Below are positions 1 to 9,761 of a stretch of 64,000 nt of DNA, piece by piece. Source of the DNA: Rhodococcus sp. 105337 (GTDB taxonomy: Bacteria > Actinomycetota > Actinomycetes > Mycobacteriales > Mycobacteriaceae); the NCBI RefSeq assembly GCF_012844225.1, contig NZ_JABAGQ010000013.1:1-64000 (forward strand). Reading direction: 5' to 3'. The number at the start of each line of letters is the position of its first letter. Position 1 is the first letter of the stretch. Under the pieces are notes generated by a model, which saw nothing but the letters and a program-made list of their open reading frames with translations, searched no databases and was not told the DNA's origin. A program made the translations under genes and the position numbers.

Positions 1-227
1 GTATCCAGCACGACTCGTTGATCACTACGTCTACTGCAGAGCCGATCCGAAGTCCACCACTCCACGGGGCACTATCCGGGACTCGGCGTCGCGATACGGA
101 CGGTGTCGAAGCGGACGGTCTCCAAGGGACTCGCCCGGCGGCGCTGACACACAGCGAACGGGTCGGACCGGCGCCCGGGTTCGGCGGGCCTGGGTTTGGC
201 GGGCCGGGCATCGGAAACCCGATATCC

Positions 228-371
228 ATGAACAGCACCGAAGGACCCGCAGACCGTTACGACCCCAGCCAGGATCCGGACGCCGATCCAGAGAATCTCC
301 GGTCCGGCGCACCCCTGCAGCCGGACCAGGCCGAAGGGGAAGACGATCCCGAGGAGACCGATCCCGAGTGA
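228..371 (+). CDS. small acidic hypothetical protein
   Basis: Possible 47-residue protein starting at the ATG at 228. It is rich in Asp, Glu, Pro and Gln (it ends in a DDPEETDPE-like tail) and has no membrane segment or recognised domain. The frame is open upstream to a TTG at 18, but that extension reads as low-complexity, out-of-frame-like sequence, so I prefer the internal ATG. No clear Shine-Dalgarno precedes it. It lies 46 bases upstream of the next gene in the same direction and could be co-transcribed with it. Function unknown. The region 1-227 shows nothing else I can support. Confidence 0.35.
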   Translation: MNSTEGPADRYDPSQDPDADPENLRSGAPLQPDQAEGEDDPEETDPE

Positions 372-417
372 CGTACAGGGCCGCCGGGGAGCGGCTCCGC
401 GGGGGGAAGGCACCACG

Positions 418-810
418 ATGACAACGATCGCACCGGGTAGCGACACACTCGGCCACCGCCTCGCCCGGCTTCACGGCTCGCTGAATGTCGCCGGAGGGCT
501 GTGGCCCCTTGTACACAGGCAGAGTTTCGAAGCCGTTTTCGGGGCGAAGGTGGATCGGTGGCTGCAATACACCGTCGCCGGGCTCCTAGTGGGCAACGGG
601 ATCGCGCAATTGCGGGCCGAGGACAGTCCCGAAGGGCACCGCCATGCTCGACGGGTCGGCGTGGCCACAGCCGCGACCCTCCTGGCCGTGGACCTGATCT
701 ACGTGCCGGCAGGCAGGATCCCCAAGACCTACCTGCTCGACGCCGCGATGGAAGCCGCACTGCTGGCGGGCTGGGGGATGCACGCCGCCGGTGGGGGAGG
801 GAAGCGTTAG
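418..810 (+). CDS. conserved hypothetical small membrane protein
   Basis: 130-residue protein with an ATG at 418 preceded by a G-rich ribosome site (GGGGGAAGG, 402-410). It contains about three hydrophobic stretches (near residues 45-62, 80-98 and 102-122), suggesting a small multi-pass membrane protein. I do not recognise a named family. It converges on qcrB and ends just before a strong bidirectional hairpin terminator. High G/C at third codon positions supports it being coding. Confidence 0.7.
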   Translation: MTTIAPGSDTLGHRLARLHGSLNVAGGLWPLVHRQSFEAVFGAKVDRWLQYTVAGLLVGNGIAQLRAEDSPEGHRHARRVGVATAATLLAVDLIYVPAGRIPKTYLLDAAMEAALLAGWGMHAAGGGGKR

Positions 811-820
811 CGTCCCTGCA

Positions 821-865
821 CACGAGTGGGGCCCGAACCTTGGAAGGTTCGGGGCCCCACTCGTG
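821..865. terminator. bidirectional hairpin terminator
   Basis: Nearly perfect inverted repeat with arms 821-840 and 845-865 (20 and 21 bases, one bulged G) around a 4-base loop. It lies between two convergent genes (small membrane protein and qcrB), so it can stop transcription from both sides. Confidence 0.85.
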
Positions 866-879
866 ATGAAACGTGCCGG

Positions 880-2547
880 TCAGTGCTTCGTGTCGGGCAG
901 GTTCGTCGTCGTCTCGGAACCGTTCGACTCGCCGTGCACGCGCTCCTGGTACTCACGGAGCGTGGTGCGCAGTTCGGCCTCGGCCTCGTGATGAGCCGCT
1001 TCGAGTGCAGCCGTCTCCTCAGCGGGGTCCGGACGCCACCAGCTGCCGGCCCCGGGCTTACCGGCGGTACCGAGACGGTTCATCGTCTTCGGGATCGCGG
1101 CGCCCTGGTACTCGAGCGGAACCGGGTGGCCGTGCTCGTCCACCGGGCCGAGCGGCTGGTGGATCTCGACGTACTCACCGTGCGGCAGGCGACGGACGAT
1201 GCCCGTCTCGATGCCGTGCTCGAGGACCTGGCGGTCGCTGCGCTGGAGGCCCAGGCAGAACCGGTAGGCGATGTAGTACGCGAGCGGCGGCAGCACGACC
1301 AGGCCGATACGGCCCATCCACGTCGTTGCGTTGATCGAGATGTCGAACTTGTACGCGATGATGTCGTTGACACACATGATGGTCGCGACCGCGTAGAAGG
1401 CCAGGGCCATCGCGCCGATGGCGGTACGAACCGGCACGTCGCGCGGACGCTGCAGCAGGTTGTGGTGTGCGTCGTCCTTGGTGAACCGCTTCTCGATCCA
1501 CGGGTAGATCGTCAGGATCACGAACACCAGGCCCATGATCAGGGCGATCCAGAAGGGCTGCGGGATCGTGTAGCGGTTGAACAGGTACAGCTCCCATGCC
1601 GGCCAGATACGTGCCAGGCCGTCCGTCCACATCATGTAGATGTCGGGCTGAGAACCTGCGGAGACCTGCGATGGGTTGTACGGGCCGATGTTCCAGACCG
1701 GGTTGATCTGGAGGAGGCCGGACATCAGCGCGAGGACCGCGAAGGTCATCGCGAAGAACGCACCGGACTTCACTGCGAAGACCGGGAGGATGCGCACGCC
1801 GACGACGTTCTGCTCGGTGCGGCCGGGGCCGGGGAACTGGGTGTGCTTCTGGTACCACACCAGCGCGAGGTGCGCGGCGATGAGCGCCAGGATGATGCCC
1901 GGAACCAGCAGGACGTGCAGGACGTAGAAGCGCGGGATGATCAGGTCACCCGGGAAGTCGCCACCGAACAGGGCCCAGTGCATCCACGTGCCGATGACCG
2001 GGATGCTCAGCGTGATGCCGGAGAACGCGGCGCGGAGACCGGTACCGGAGAGCAGGTCGTCGGGGAGCGAGTAACCGAAGAAGCCTTCGAACATCGCCAG
2101 GATGAGCAGCAGCGAGCCGATCACCCAGTTGGCCTCACGAGGACGCCGGAACGCACCGGTGAAGAAGATGCGCAGCAGGTGCACCACGATGGACGCGGCA
2201 AACATCAGGGCAGCCCAGTGGTGGATCTGCCGGACGAACAGGCCGCCACGAACCTCGAAGGACAGGTTCAGGGTGGTCTCGTAGGCACGGGACATCCCCA
2301 CGCCGCGCAGCGGCTGGTAGACGCCGTCGTACACGACGTGAGCCATCGACGGGTCGAAGAACAGGGTCAGGTAGACACCGGAGATCAGCAGGATGATGAA
2401 CGCGTAGAGCGCGATCTCGCCCAGCAGGAACGACCAGTGTGTCGGGAAGACCTTGTTGATCTGCCGACGGATGCCTGCCGACAGGTGATACCGGGAATCG
2501 ATGTTCTCGGCGGCCTGTGCGGCGCGGGATGGAGTTGCAGTACTCAC
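880..2547 (-). CDS. qcrB: cytochrome bc1 complex cytochrome b subunit
   Basis: Diheme cytochrome b of the actinobacterial bcc menaquinol:cytochrome c oxidoreductase, which forms a supercomplex with cytochrome aa3 oxidase in the cytoplasmic membrane. The 555-residue product has the conserved N-terminal region ([14 protein letters not shown]), the helix with the heme-binding HH pair ([11 protein letters not shown]), and the quinol-site PDDLLSG segment, plus a long hydrophilic C-terminal tail typical of the actinobacterial form. I chose the GTG at 2547, which overlaps the qcrA stop as GTGA and has GGGAG 8 bases upstream. A TTG 15 bases further up (2562) is the alternative. Last gene of ctaE-qcrC-qcrA-qcrB. 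Confidence 0.97.
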   Translation of the reverse strand: MSTATPSRAAQAAENIDSRYHLSAGIRRQINKVFPTHWSFLLGEIALYAFIILLISGVYLTLFFDPSMAHVVYDGVYQPLRGVGMSRAYETTLNLSFEVRGGLFVRQIHHWAALMFAASIVVHLLRIFFTGAFRRPREANWVIGSLLLILAMFEGFFGYSLPDDLLSGTGLRAAFSGITLSIPVIGTWMHWALFGGDFPGDLIIPRFYVLHVLLVPGIILALIAAHLALVWYQKHTQFPGPGRTEQNVVGVRILPVFAVKSGAFFAMTFAVLALMSGLLQINPVWNIGPYNPSQVSAGSQPDIYMMWTDGLARIWPAWELYLFNRYTIPQPFWIALIMGLVFVILTIYPWIEKRFTKDDAHHNLLQRPRDVPVRTAIGAMALAFYAVATIMCVNDIIAYKFDISINATTWMGRIGLVVLPPLAYYIAYRFCLGLQRSDRQVLEHGIETGIVRRLPHGEYVEIHQPLGPVDEHGHPVPLEYQGAAIPKTMNRLGTAGKPGAGSWWRPDPAEETAALEAAHHEAEAELRTTLREYQERVHGESNGSETTTNLPDTKH

Positions 2548-3674
2548 GGGCGACGCTCCCAAAATGCCGGGCCGAGTGCCTCGGTGAAGTCACCGTTGGC
2601 GACCAGGAAGCCCTCTTCGTTCACTGTAATAGGCAGCTGCGGCAGTGCACGAGCAGCGGGACCGAAAATCGGCTTGCAGTACTCGAGTGCGTCGAACTGC
2701 GACTGGTGGCACGGGCAGAGAATGCGGTTGCTCTGCTGCTCGTACAGCGAGGTGGGGCAGCCGAGGTGGGTGCAGATCTTCGAGAAGGCGAAGTAGTCGC
2801 CGTAGTTGAAGCTCTCCTGGCCCTTGCGCTTGATGGCGCGTTCGGCATCCTCCGTGCGCAGACGGATGAGCATGACGGCGTTGCGGATGCCGCGAAGGCT
2901 CTGCAGCAGCGCGTGGTCGTCGCCACGGTCGGATTCACGGAACGGGAAGACCGTCTCCATGCCGCCGGCGTCGAGATCCTCCGGGCGAACCAGGACGATG
3001 TCCTGGGGCCGTCCGGTGTCGCGGCGCAGGTAGATGGTTTCGCCCTCGTAGTTCGGGGTCCAGCCCGAGACCCACAGCGGAGACTTGTCGCCCTGTGCCC
3101 ACGGGTTCTTGATCAAGCCGCCGAGCGGCATGATCAGGCCGACGCCCAGTGCGCCGCCGCCGAAGATCGCGGTGCGCTTGATCAGCTTGCGACGCGGGAG
3201 CGTCGACGTGTCGAGCGAATCGGCGAGCTCGGCGACGATCGTCTTGCGATCGACCTCCGTCGACGGGCCGTCGTGGCGATCCTGGATCGACACCTCTTCG
3301 GGGATGAACTTCTTCGTGAACTGCACCGCGCCGACACCGATACCGAGGATCGACAGACCCAGGGTGAGGCCGAGCATCGGGGTGTACAGGTTGTACAGGG
3401 TGTAGTTCGGGTCGCCCGGGCCCTGGTACTCCCACGGCCAGAACAGGTAGATCGCGATGAACGCGATACCTGCGATGCCGGCGAGCGCGAACCAGATCGC
3501 GACGCTTCGCTCGGCGCGCTTCTCGGCGCGGGTGCCCTCGACGGGCCACCGATCCTTGCGGAATGCGACATCGACACCGTCGAGATTCGTCCCGAGCGCG
3601 ACGAGGTCGTCGCGGCTCATCTGTTCGAGGTTCTCGACCGAGTGCTTGTTAGTCGGCGTTTCGCCGCCACTCAT
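2544..3674 (-). CDS. qcrA: cytochrome bc1 complex Rieske iron-sulfur subunit
   Basis: 376-residue Rieske protein that passes electrons from menaquinol to the diheme cytochrome QcrC. Three hydrophobic segments occupy the N-terminal half, as in the three-helix actinobacterial QcrA. The 2Fe-2S ligands are visible as C301-T-H303 (CTHLGC) and C320-P-C-H323. The ATG at 3674 overlaps the qcrC stop (ATGA). A longer in-frame start at 3731 lies inside qcrC and is unlikely. Middle gene of the qcrCAB operon. Confidence 0.97.
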   Translation of the reverse strand: MSGGETPTNKHSVENLEQMSRDDLVALGTNLDGVDVAFRKDRWPVEGTRAEKRAERSVAIWFALAGIAGIAFIAIYLFWPWEYQGPGDPNYTLYNLYTPMLGLTLGLSILGIGVGAVQFTKKFIPEEVSIQDRHDGPSTEVDRKTIVAELADSLDTSTLPRRKLIKRTAIFGGGALGVGLIMPLGGLIKNPWAQGDKSPLWVSGWTPNYEGETIYLRRDTGRPQDIVLVRPEDLDAGGMETVFPFRESDRGDDHALLQSLRGIRNAVMLIRLRTEDAERAIKRKGQESFNYGDYFAFSKICTHLGCPTSLYEQQSNRILCPCHQSQFDALEYCKPIFGPAARALPQLPITVNEEGFLVANGDFTEALGPAFWERRP

Positions 3675-4543
3675 GACCTTGCTCCGATCCACAGTGCAGC
3701 GCCGACGACGGCGACAATGCCGATGACCCACATCGTCGGACCTTCGGCGGCCGGGCCGAACCCGCCCAATCCGTAGCCGCCGGGGTTCGTCGTCTCGCTG
3801 GCCGACTTGACGTACGCGATGATGTCCTGCTTCTCCTCGACCGTCAGCTGACGGTCGGAGAACTTCGGCATGTTCTGCGGCCCGGTGAGCATGGCCGTGT
3901 AGATCTGCTGTTCATTGGCCGGATCGAGGTTCGGCGCGAACTTTCCGGACGACAGCGCGCCGCCGCGGCCGGTGAAGTTGTGGCACGAAGCGCAGTTCTG
4001 GCGGAACAGTTCCGAACCGCGGCCGATGTCGTTGCCACGGAGCGAAGACTGGGAGATCTCGCCGTCTTCGTCACGGATGACCGTCGGGCCGCCGCCGTTC
4101 GCCTGGATGTAGGCACCGAGGGCGTCGGTCTGGGCCGCGTTGAACTTCGGTTCCTTGCGGAGCGCCTGGGCCTCGTTGCGCGAGGCCGGCATGCGACCGG
4201 AGGACACCTGGAAGTAGACGGCTGCCTCACCGACACCGATCAGGGTGGGACCGCGGTCCTGCACACCCTGCAGGTTGATGCCGTGGCATGTCACGCAGGA
4301 GGTCTCGTAGAGCTGCTTGCCCTCGCGGATCAGTGCGCTCTGATCGTCCTGCGCAGTGGCCACCTGCGGGGCAGGGGTCAACGCGGAGGCGAGGAAGCCG
4401 GCGCTGAGCAGGCCGACCGCCAGAACCAGGGCGCCCGTGACGCGCCGGCGGAATTTGCGCTGGCGGCGGGACTTGGCAGCGGAAGCTGTCGAGGATCGAC
4501 CGGGCATGTCACCCTCGGAACCGAGAGGTGGGGATGAACTCAT
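3671..4543 (-). CDS. qcrC: cytochrome bc1 complex diheme cytochrome c subunit
   Basis: 290-residue membrane-bound diheme cytochrome c (cytochrome cc), which replaces cytochrome c1 plus soluble cytochrome c in Actinobacteria. Two heme attachment motifs are present: C83-VT-C86-H87 and C184-AS-C187-H188. There is an N-terminal signal/anchor helix (about residues 35-57) and a C-terminal transmembrane helix (about 270-288). The ATG at 4543 has AAGGGA upstream. A second ATG at codon 13 is possible. Encoded 62 bases after ctaE. Confidence 0.97.
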   Translation of the reverse strand: MSSSPPLGSEGDMPGRSSTASAAKSRRQRKFRRRVTGALVLAVGLLSAGFLASALTPAPQVATAQDDQSALIREGKQLYETSCVTCHGINLQGVQDRGPTLIGVGEAAVYFQVSSGRMPASRNEAQALRKEPKFNAAQTDALGAYIQANGGGPTVIRDEDGEISQSSLRGNDIGRGSELFRQNCASCHNFTGRGGALSSGKFAPNLDPANEQQIYTAMLTGPQNMPKFSDRQLTVEEKQDIIAYVKSASETTNPGGYGLGGFGPAAEGPTMWVIGIVAVVGAALWIGARS

Positions 4544-4605
4544 CTGTATCCCTTTTTGTTTTGGGACGGACTGGACGTCAGGGGGCTGCCTGTGCGTTCA
4601 GCTGG

Positions 4606-5220
4606 CTAACGGATGAAATAGATCGTGGCAAACAGTGCGATCCACACGATGTCGACAAAGTGCCAGTAATACGAAACGACGATGGCTGCGGTGGCCTGCG
4701 CGGGCGTGAACTTGCTGACGCGGGTACGGACCAGCAGGAACACGAAGGCGACGAGGCCGCCGATCACGTGGAGGCCGTGGAAGCCGGTGGTGATGTAGAA
4801 CACCGAGCCGTAGACGCTGCTCGAGATGGACGTGCCGTCCGAGACCAGCGTGATGTATTCGTAGCCCTGCCCGAGCACGAAGAACGTGCCCATGGCGAGG
4901 GTGATCAGGTACCACCGTCGCAGCCCGAAGACGTCGCCGCGCTCGGCAGCGAACACGCCCATCTGGCATGTGAAGGAGGAGGCGATCAGCACCGTGGTGA
5001 TCGGAACCGCCAGCCACAGGTTCAAGTGGGTGGGCGGCGGGGGCCACATGCCCTCCGGCGCCTGCGCCCGTGCCACGAAATACATGGCGAAGAGCCCTGC
5101 GAAAAACATGAGCTCGCTGGACAACCACACGATGGTGCCGACGCTGACCAGGTTGGGCCGGTTCAACGAGTGCACGCGCTGTGTGATTGCAGATCCTGAA
5201 GTCCCTACTGCGCTCGTCAC
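4606..5220 (-). CDS. ctaE: cytochrome c oxidase subunit III
   Basis: 204-residue, five-helix subunit III of the aa3-type cytochrome c oxidase. The sequence is very close to the mycobacterial family throughout (for example [35 protein letters not shown] and the C-terminal [11 protein letters not shown]). The start is GTG at 5220. There is no Shine-Dalgarno, but a CATACT -10 element ends 7 bases upstream, so the mRNA is probably leaderless. First gene of the respiratory operon with qcrCAB. Confidence 0.97.
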   Translation of the reverse strand: MTSAVGTSGSAITQRVHSLNRPNLVSVGTIVWLSSELMFFAGLFAMYFVARAQAPEGMWPPPPTHLNLWLAVPITTVLIASSFTCQMGVFAAERGDVFGLRRWYLITLAMGTFFVLGQGYEYITLVSDGTSISSSVYGSVFYITTGFHGLHVIGGLVAFVFLLVRTRVSKFTPAQATAAIVVSYYWHFVDIVWIALFATIYFIR

Positions 5221-5227
5221 GCTGGCT

Positions 5228-5233
5228 AGTATG
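5228..5233 (-). promoter_or_regulatory. -10 element of ctaE-qcrCAB (leaderless)
   Basis: CATACT on the minus strand, with 7 bases to the GTG start of ctaE. The spacing places the transcription start on or next to the start codon. Confidence 0.55.
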
Positions 5234-5356
5234 ACCCGTCGTAGTACGTCTTGGGCAATCGGGGCCGAAATAGGCGCGTCAGTGCTGGTCGCGCCCAGAT
5301 AATTTCCCTGGTGGGGTCACTGTGCGGGCCTTCGGGGGACGTGCGAACCTGGTGCT

Positions 5357-5812
5357 ATGAGTACCGGAAGTGGCTTGTGGGACCGGCTCCGCGCGATGGT
5401 GTCCAGGCGCCGGGCCCCCCTCGACCGGGAGCGTACGGATCTCGTCGTAGTGGTGTCCTCGTTCGACGACGCCGAGGCGTGTTCGACGGCCTTGACGCGC
5501 GGTGCCGAATCGGAGCCGTATTGGACGGAATCCGACGAGGCGGTACTGCGCCACCATCTCACCCTTCCGCCCGACGCTGTCGACCGAGCCGTCGAACTGG
5601 CCGCACAGGACGGCTATACCGTCAGCGGCGCCCCGATGGAGGCGCCGGTCGCCGGGGACGAAAGCCTGACAGCACTGGTGTTGCAGCGCACCCAGGTTCT
5701 GGACGCGATGCACTGCGCCCAGGAGAAGTCCCGCATGGTCTCGCTCGCGCAGCGACTCGGTGGCACCGCGCTGGGGTGGGACGCGCTACAGCCCCCGGTA
5801 TCGCCTGACTAA
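5357..5812 (+). CDS. conserved actinobacterial hypothetical protein
   Basis: 151-residue soluble protein between the divergent ctaE operon and trpD. It begins with a basic stretch ([17 protein letters not shown]), then a predicted alpha/beta segment ([18 protein letters not shown]) followed by helices. No signal peptide or membrane segment and no family I can name. The ATG at 5357 has no Shine-Dalgarno. A weak GAACCT sits 6 bases upstream, consistent with a leaderless start. It may be transcribed with trpD, which starts 62 bases after its stop. Confidence 0.75.
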   Translation: MSTGSGLWDRLRAMVSRRRAPLDRERTDLVVVVSSFDDAEACSTALTRGAESEPYWTESDEAVLRHHLTLPPDAVDRAVELAAQDGYTVSGAPMEAPVAGDESLTALVLQRTQVLDAMHCAQEKSRMVSLAQRLGGTALGWDALQPPVSPD

Positions 5813-5874
5813 GCTTCGCGGCGGAGGGCACACCGGTGCCCGGTAGGGAGCGGCATGCGGCGAGGTCAGGTGCG

Positions 5875-6951
5875 ATGAACGCGACTCGAGTGGTGGACGG
5901 GACGGGGACCACCTGGTCGTCGGTCCTCGGTGCGCTGACTGCCGGGCACGATCTCTCGCGCGAACAAGCACAGTGGGCGATGGAGGAGATCTTCTCCGAC
6001 AACGCGACCGCCGCGCAGATCGCCGCCTTCGGTGTCGCGCTGAAGATGAAGGGGGAAACCCCCGACGAGCTGCGCGCGCTCGCGGACACCATGCTCGGCT
6101 ACGCCCGGCTCGTGCCCGTCGACAACGACGTGGTCGACGTCGTCGGCACCGGCGGTGACCGCGCCGACACCGTGAACATCTCGACGATGGCGGCGATCGT
6201 CGTCGCGGCGTCCGGCATCCGCGTCGTCAAGCACGGCAACCGGGCGGCATCGTCGAAGAGCGGCGGCGCCGACGTGCTCGAGGCACTGGGCGTCCACATC
6301 GACCTCGGGCCGGAGGCGGTGGCCCAGTCGGTCGCCGAGGCAGGCATCGGTTTCTGCTTCGCGCCGGTCTACCACCCCGCGCTCCGGTTCGCCGCGGCCC
6401 CGCGCAAGCAGATCGGCATCCCGACAGCGTTCAACGTGCTGGGGCCGCTGACCAACCCGGCGCGCCCGCGCGCGGGTCTGATCGGATGCGCTTTCGAGAA
6501 CCTCGTCGGCACGGTCGCCGGTGTGCTCGCCCAGCGCGGGAACTCCGCGCTGGTGGTACGCGGCGACGACGGCCTCGACGAACTCACCACGTCGACCACA
6601 TCCACCGTCCACATCGTGCGGGACGGCGAGGTCCGGGTCGTCACCCTCGACCCGACCGATCTCGGCATCACCCGGGTACCGCTCGAGGCGCTACGCGGCG
6701 GAGACGCAGAGAAGAATGCCGCCATCGCCCGCGCGGTCCTGGCGGGGGAGACCGGGCCGGTGCGCGACGCGGTCCTGCTGAACGCGGCCGGCGCGATCGC
6801 AGCGTTCCGGGGGATCGGCGACAGTCTCGAGGAGGCACTCGCGGCCGGACTCGAGGCCGCTGCTGCCGCGATCGACACCGGCCGGGCCGAAGAAGTCCTC
6901 CGCACGTGGTCCGAGGTGACCACCCGGCTCGGTGCCGCGCCGGGAATATAA
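5875..6951 (+). CDS. trpD: anthranilate phosphoribosyltransferase
   Basis: 358-residue cytoplasmic enzyme joining anthranilate and PRPP to give phosphoribosyl-anthranilate in tryptophan synthesis. The PRPP and magnesium signature [15 protein letters not shown] and the anthranilate/phosphate segment [12 protein letters not shown] are present. I prefer the ATG at 5875, with GAGG 9 bases and AGG 4 bases upstream, over a GTG at 5836 that adds 13 unlikely residues. No other trp genes are in the window, as is usual for the unlinked trpD of this lineage. Followed by a strong terminator. Confidence 0.96.
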   Translation: MNATRVVDGTGTTWSSVLGALTAGHDLSREQAQWAMEEIFSDNATAAQIAAFGVALKMKGETPDELRALADTMLGYARLVPVDNDVVDVVGTGGDRADTVNISTMAAIVVAASGIRVVKHGNRAASSKSGGADVLEALGVHIDLGPEAVAQSVAEAGIGFCFAPVYHPALRFAAAPRKQIGIPTAFNVLGPLTNPARPRAGLIGCAFENLVGTVAGVLAQRGNSALVVRGDDGLDELTTSTTSTVHIVRDGEVRVVTLDPTDLGITRVPLEALRGGDAEKNAAIARAVLAGETGPVRDAVLLNAAGAIAAFRGIGDSLEEALAAGLEAAAAAIDTGRAEEVLRTWSEVTTRLGAAPGI

Positions 6952-6965
6952 GGAGTACGCGAACG

Positions 6966-7005
6966 GAGTGTGGGCCCGGACTCGTCGGAGTCCGGGCCCA
7001 CACTC
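6966..7005. terminator. bidirectional hairpin terminator
   Basis: Perfect 18-bp inverted repeat (6966-6983 and 6988-7005) with a 4-base loop, between convergent trpD and the Lrp-type gene. Confidence 0.88.
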
Positions 7006-7019
7006 GTCCGCCGGGCGGA

Positions 7020-7295
7020 TCAGCTACCGATCGAGAAACCCGCGTCCACGTCCGCGCTGGAGTAGGACTGGAAAGCGATGTGCGTGACGGTCTTCGTCAC
7101 GCCTTCGACCTTGTTGATGCCGCGCGTGACCACTTCGGCGATCTGCTCGTGGTCGCGGACGCGCACCAGGGCCACCAGGTCGACGTCCCCGGCGCACGAG
7201 TACACCTTGTCTACCCCGGCCAGGTCGGCCACCGCTTGCGCGGTCTCCGGAATGCGGTGCGCTTCGGCGTCGATCAGGACGATGGCGTTGATCAT
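7020..7295 (-). CDS. stand-alone Lrp/AsnC ligand-binding domain protein
   Basis: 91-residue protein made only of the Lrp/AsnC C-terminal effector-binding and oligomerisation (RAM) domain, with no helix-turn-helix. The characteristic pattern is visible: a first strand INAIVLIDAEA, then VYSCAGDVDLVALVRV, then a helix with EVVTRGINKVEGV. The family forms octamers or larger assemblies that bind amino acids and may modulate full-length Lrp regulators. ATG at 7295 with AAGGAG upstream. It starts 33 bases after the stop of the exonuclease gene on the same strand, so the two are probably one transcript. Confidence 0.88.
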   Translation of the reverse strand: MINAIVLIDAEAHRIPETAQAVADLAGVDKVYSCAGDVDLVALVRVRDHEQIAEVVTRGINKVEGVTKTVTHIAFQSYSSADVDAGFSIGS

Positions 7296-7328
7296 GAGGG
7301 CTCCTTGCCTTCCTCGGGTTCCATCAGA

Positions 7329-9080
7329 CTAGGTGGTCGTCCGCTCGTCGGGCGCCACCGCCGATACCGCGCGGGCGTCACGTGCCTTCTCGGCCCACTC
7401 GTTCCAGCGACCGGCGCCGAGAGCCGGTTCGCACCACCCGTGGCTGGTGCGGACGATACGGACGCCCCCGGAGTCCAGCCAGCGTGCCACCAGACCCAGT
7501 TCTTCGGGTGAGGCGCCCCGGAACGGCCCCGGGATCGGTCGCACCGTCTCCGCAGCCGCGACGATCGCGTCCACGACGGGCATCGGCGGCACCCCCCGAG
7601 GCGCCACCCCGGCGGAGGCGAGTCTTCCCGCCCGCACGACCGCGAACTCCCACCCGCCCTCGTCGCGTGGACGCGCCGCGACGAGTTCGTCCACCGCGGC
7701 GAGCGCGGCGAGTCGCTGGGTGCGTCGCAGGGCCAGCAGCGTGCCGGCCGCGCGGTCGCGCAGACGTGCCGCATTCTCGAACAGTTCGTCGAGAACGAGC
7801 CGGTCGAGCCGGCCGTGCAGGTCGCGGAGAACCTCGTCGTCGCTACCCCGGATCACGGCGCGGGCCCGTTCGACCTGCGTCGAGTACGCGGCCGCGTCCT
7901 GAACTCCGAAGGTCGCGGCTGCACACGCACCCACGGCCTCGGGCAGGCACCGGTCCCCGTGCTTGCCCGTACGGCCGATCCGGCGCGTACAGGTGCGGAT
8001 CCCGCACAGTTCGGCGAGGTGGGCCGCGACCTCGGACGCCGCTGTGCGCGCCGAGAACGGCCCGATCGCATCGGTCGCGGGGGTGCGGCTGACCGCGAAA
8101 CGCGGGAACGGGTCGTCTGTGAGCACGATCCACCACCCGCGGGTGGGGTACTTCGAGCGGCGGTTGTAGGGCGGCGCATGCGCTGCGAGCAACCGGAGTT
8201 CGCGCACACCCGCTTCGAGGCCGTGGGCGCACTCGACGTGGTCGATGCGGGTGGTCACCGCGACCATTTCACGCAGCCGTGGACGCGTCTCCGACCCGGT
8301 GAAGTAGGAGCGGACCCGGCGGTGGAGATCGACGGCGGTGCCGACGTAGAGCACTTCGTCCGACGGTCCGCGGAACATGTAGACACCCGGTCGCCGGGGC
8401 AGGTGCGCGGCGAGCGTGCGCTTGGCCCGTTGTTCGCTGGTGACGGCCGGGATGTAGTCCCGGAGCTCGGTGAGACTGTGGACGCCGAGATTGCCGACGC
8501 GCTCGATGAGCGCGTGCAGGACGTCCACGGTGGCGCGGGCGTCGTCGAGCGCGCGGTGTGTCGGCTGCGTCGAGACGCGGAAGAGCTGGGCGAGTGCCGA
8601 GAGTTTCACCGAGGGTGCCTCGTCGCGGCCGAGGACGCGACGCGCCAGTTTGACTGTGCAGACCACGGGGAAACGCGGCCACGCCGCGCCGCAGTGGGCA
8701 GTCGCGGCCTTGAGGAAACCGACGTCGAATCCGGCGTTGTGGGCGACGAGTACCGAACCCGCGGCGAACTCGAGAAACGCCGGCAGCACCTCGTCGATCT
8801 TCGGTGCGGCGTACACCATCGCGGTGGTGATGCCGGTGAGCTGCACGATGTGCGGTGGGATCGCACGTCCCGGGTCCACCAGCGTCGCGAACTCGCCGAG
8901 GACCTCTCCACCGCGGATCTTGACCGCGCCGATCTCGGTGATCGCGTCGTCGCCCGCCCGGCCCCCGGTAGTTTCCAAGTCGACGACGACGAAGGTGGTG
9001 TCTCGGAGCGGGGTGTCCAATTCGTCGAAGCCGAGCTGGACTCCGCGACCGGATTCGGTGAACCGTGGCGGCGACGTCAT
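7329..9080 (-). CDS. DEDDh exonuclease / GIY-YIG (UvrC-like) fusion protein
   Basis: 583-residue fusion, family of M. tuberculosis Rv2191. Residues about 28-195 are a DnaQ-like DEDDh 3'-5' exonuclease: motif [10 protein letters not shown], motif [12 protein letters not shown], motif [14 protein letters not shown]. Residues about 215-300 are a GIY-YIG nuclease domain like the UvrC N-terminus (RPGVYMFRG, then [20 protein letters not shown]). The C-terminal about 250 residues resemble an accessory region of the family, with a conserved Cys/Arg segment ([14 protein letters not shown]). UvrC's helicase-interacting UVR and HhH parts are not evident. A role in DNA repair is a family-based inference; the substrate is unknown. 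ATG at 9080. Confidence 0.9.
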   Translation of the reverse strand: MTSPPRFTESGRGVQLGFDELDTPLRDTTFVVVDLETTGGRAGDDAITEIGAVKIRGGEVLGEFATLVDPGRAIPPHIVQLTGITTAMVYAAPKIDEVLPAFLEFAAGSVLVAHNAGFDVGFLKAATAHCGAAWPRFPVVCTVKLARRVLGRDEAPSVKLSALAQLFRVSTQPTHRALDDARATVDVLHALIERVGNLGVHSLTELRDYIPAVTSEQRAKRTLAAHLPRRPGVYMFRGPSDEVLYVGTAVDLHRRVRSYFTGSETRPRLREMVAVTTRIDHVECAHGLEAGVRELRLLAAHAPPYNRRSKYPTRGWWIVLTDDPFPRFAVSRTPATDAIGPFSARTAASEVAAHLAELCGIRTCTRRIGRTGKHGDRCLPEAVGACAAATFGVQDAAAYSTQVERARAVIRGSDDEVLRDLHGRLDRLVLDELFENAARLRDRAAGTLLALRRTQRLAALAAVDELVAARPRDEGGWEFAVVRAGRLASAGVAPRGVPPMPVVDAIVAAAETVRPIPGPFRGASPEELGLVARWLDSGGVRIVRTSHGWCEPALGAGRWNEWAEKARDARAVSAVAPDERTTT

Positions 9081-9422
9081 GCGGCGAGCCTAGGAATCGG
9101 CACCGACACGGCCTCCGGCCCCTCCGTCACGGCGTGTGCCCGGGCCGTGACATCACCTCGGAAAACGACGCCGGCAGGGGTCTGGACGGGCGCAAGAGAC
9201 GAGCGTCACAGGGGTCTTTCGGTTTGGGACACAGGGCCGTTGGACTGCCCCGAAACATACCGATCGGCCCGGCGCGGGAGCCGCGCCGGCACGGGGCGAC
9301 CGTGGGGGCACGCCCGCCGGGATAATAGGCCGGAGACCTGGGAAGGCGTCCGCACGGACGTCGTAGGAACCATGGTGGGCCCCGCCGCGGCGCGCGCGGC
9401 GGCAGCGGTAAAGCAGACCGGT

Positions 9423-9438
9423 CGTTATTGCTTCGTTA
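9423..9438 (+). promoter_or_regulatory. CGTTA direct repeat, possible MtrA-type operator
   Basis: CGTTA occurs at 9423-9427 and 9434-9438, an 11-base (one helical turn) direct repeat, about 26 bases upstream of the candidate -35. MtrA of actinobacteria binds GTTAC-like direct repeats with this spacing upstream of cell-wall hydrolase genes. Assignment is by resemblance only. Confidence 0.35.
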
Positions 9439-9463
9439 CCGAAAGGGAGCGCCGGGCGAAAAA

Positions 9464-9492
9464 GTGACGAAAATTAAACCAAAAGGGACAAT
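9464..9492 (+). promoter_or_regulatory. candidate promoter of the riboswitch-nlpC transcript
   Basis: GTGACG (9464-9469) and GACAAT (9487-9492) separated by 17 bases, in an unusually A/T-rich patch. Transcription from about 9499 would give a leader of about 260 bases containing the riboswitch. I see nothing else between the exonuclease start (9080) and this point. Confidence 0.45.
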
Positions 9493-9590
9493 GCTCACGC
9501 GAGGCACTCGACTTCTCCGTTGCCGTTTCGTAATCTTCTCGAGACCAAGCGGAGAGTTTTCCGGCCCACTCCCGTGTCGGAGCCGCTCGG

Positions 9591-9736
9591 TCACCGCCTA
9601 ATCGGAGGCTCCAGTCGCGGAGCATCCGAGCCGGGGACCCACTTAGTACCTGGGGTGAATCCCTTCAGCCGCTCGCCGGCGAAGGGTAGGGCTGACTTCC
9701 GGCCCGAACCCGTCAGCTAACTCGGTCGGCGGGTGA
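9591..9736 (+). ncRNA. c-di-AMP riboswitch (ydaO-yuaA type)
   Basis: The leader of the NlpC/P60 gene matches the ydaO-yuaA aptamer in order: TAATCGG near 9599, GAGCCGGGGACCCA near 9628-9641, TGGGGTGAAT at 9651-9660, GAAGGGTAGGG at 9681-9691 and CCCGAACCCGTCAGCTAAC at 9703-9721. An outer P1-like pairing links 9591-9598 with 9728-9736. This class binds cyclic di-AMP and, in actinobacteria, often precedes cell-wall hydrolase and rpf genes; ligand binding usually lowers expression. The ribosome site GGAG and the GTG start lie 10-25 bases downstream, so control could be at translation or by premature termination. Confidence 0.92.
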
Positions 9737-9761
9737 ACGGAAGAAATGGAGCACCCCCCTC

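Noticed and set aside
826-2796. Plus-strand open frame of 656 codons opposite qcrB/qcrA
   Set aside because: It is antisense to unmistakable qcrB and qcrA. Its composition (Asp, Arg, Val, His rich, no hydrophobic core) is typical of the shadow frame of high-GC membrane genes.
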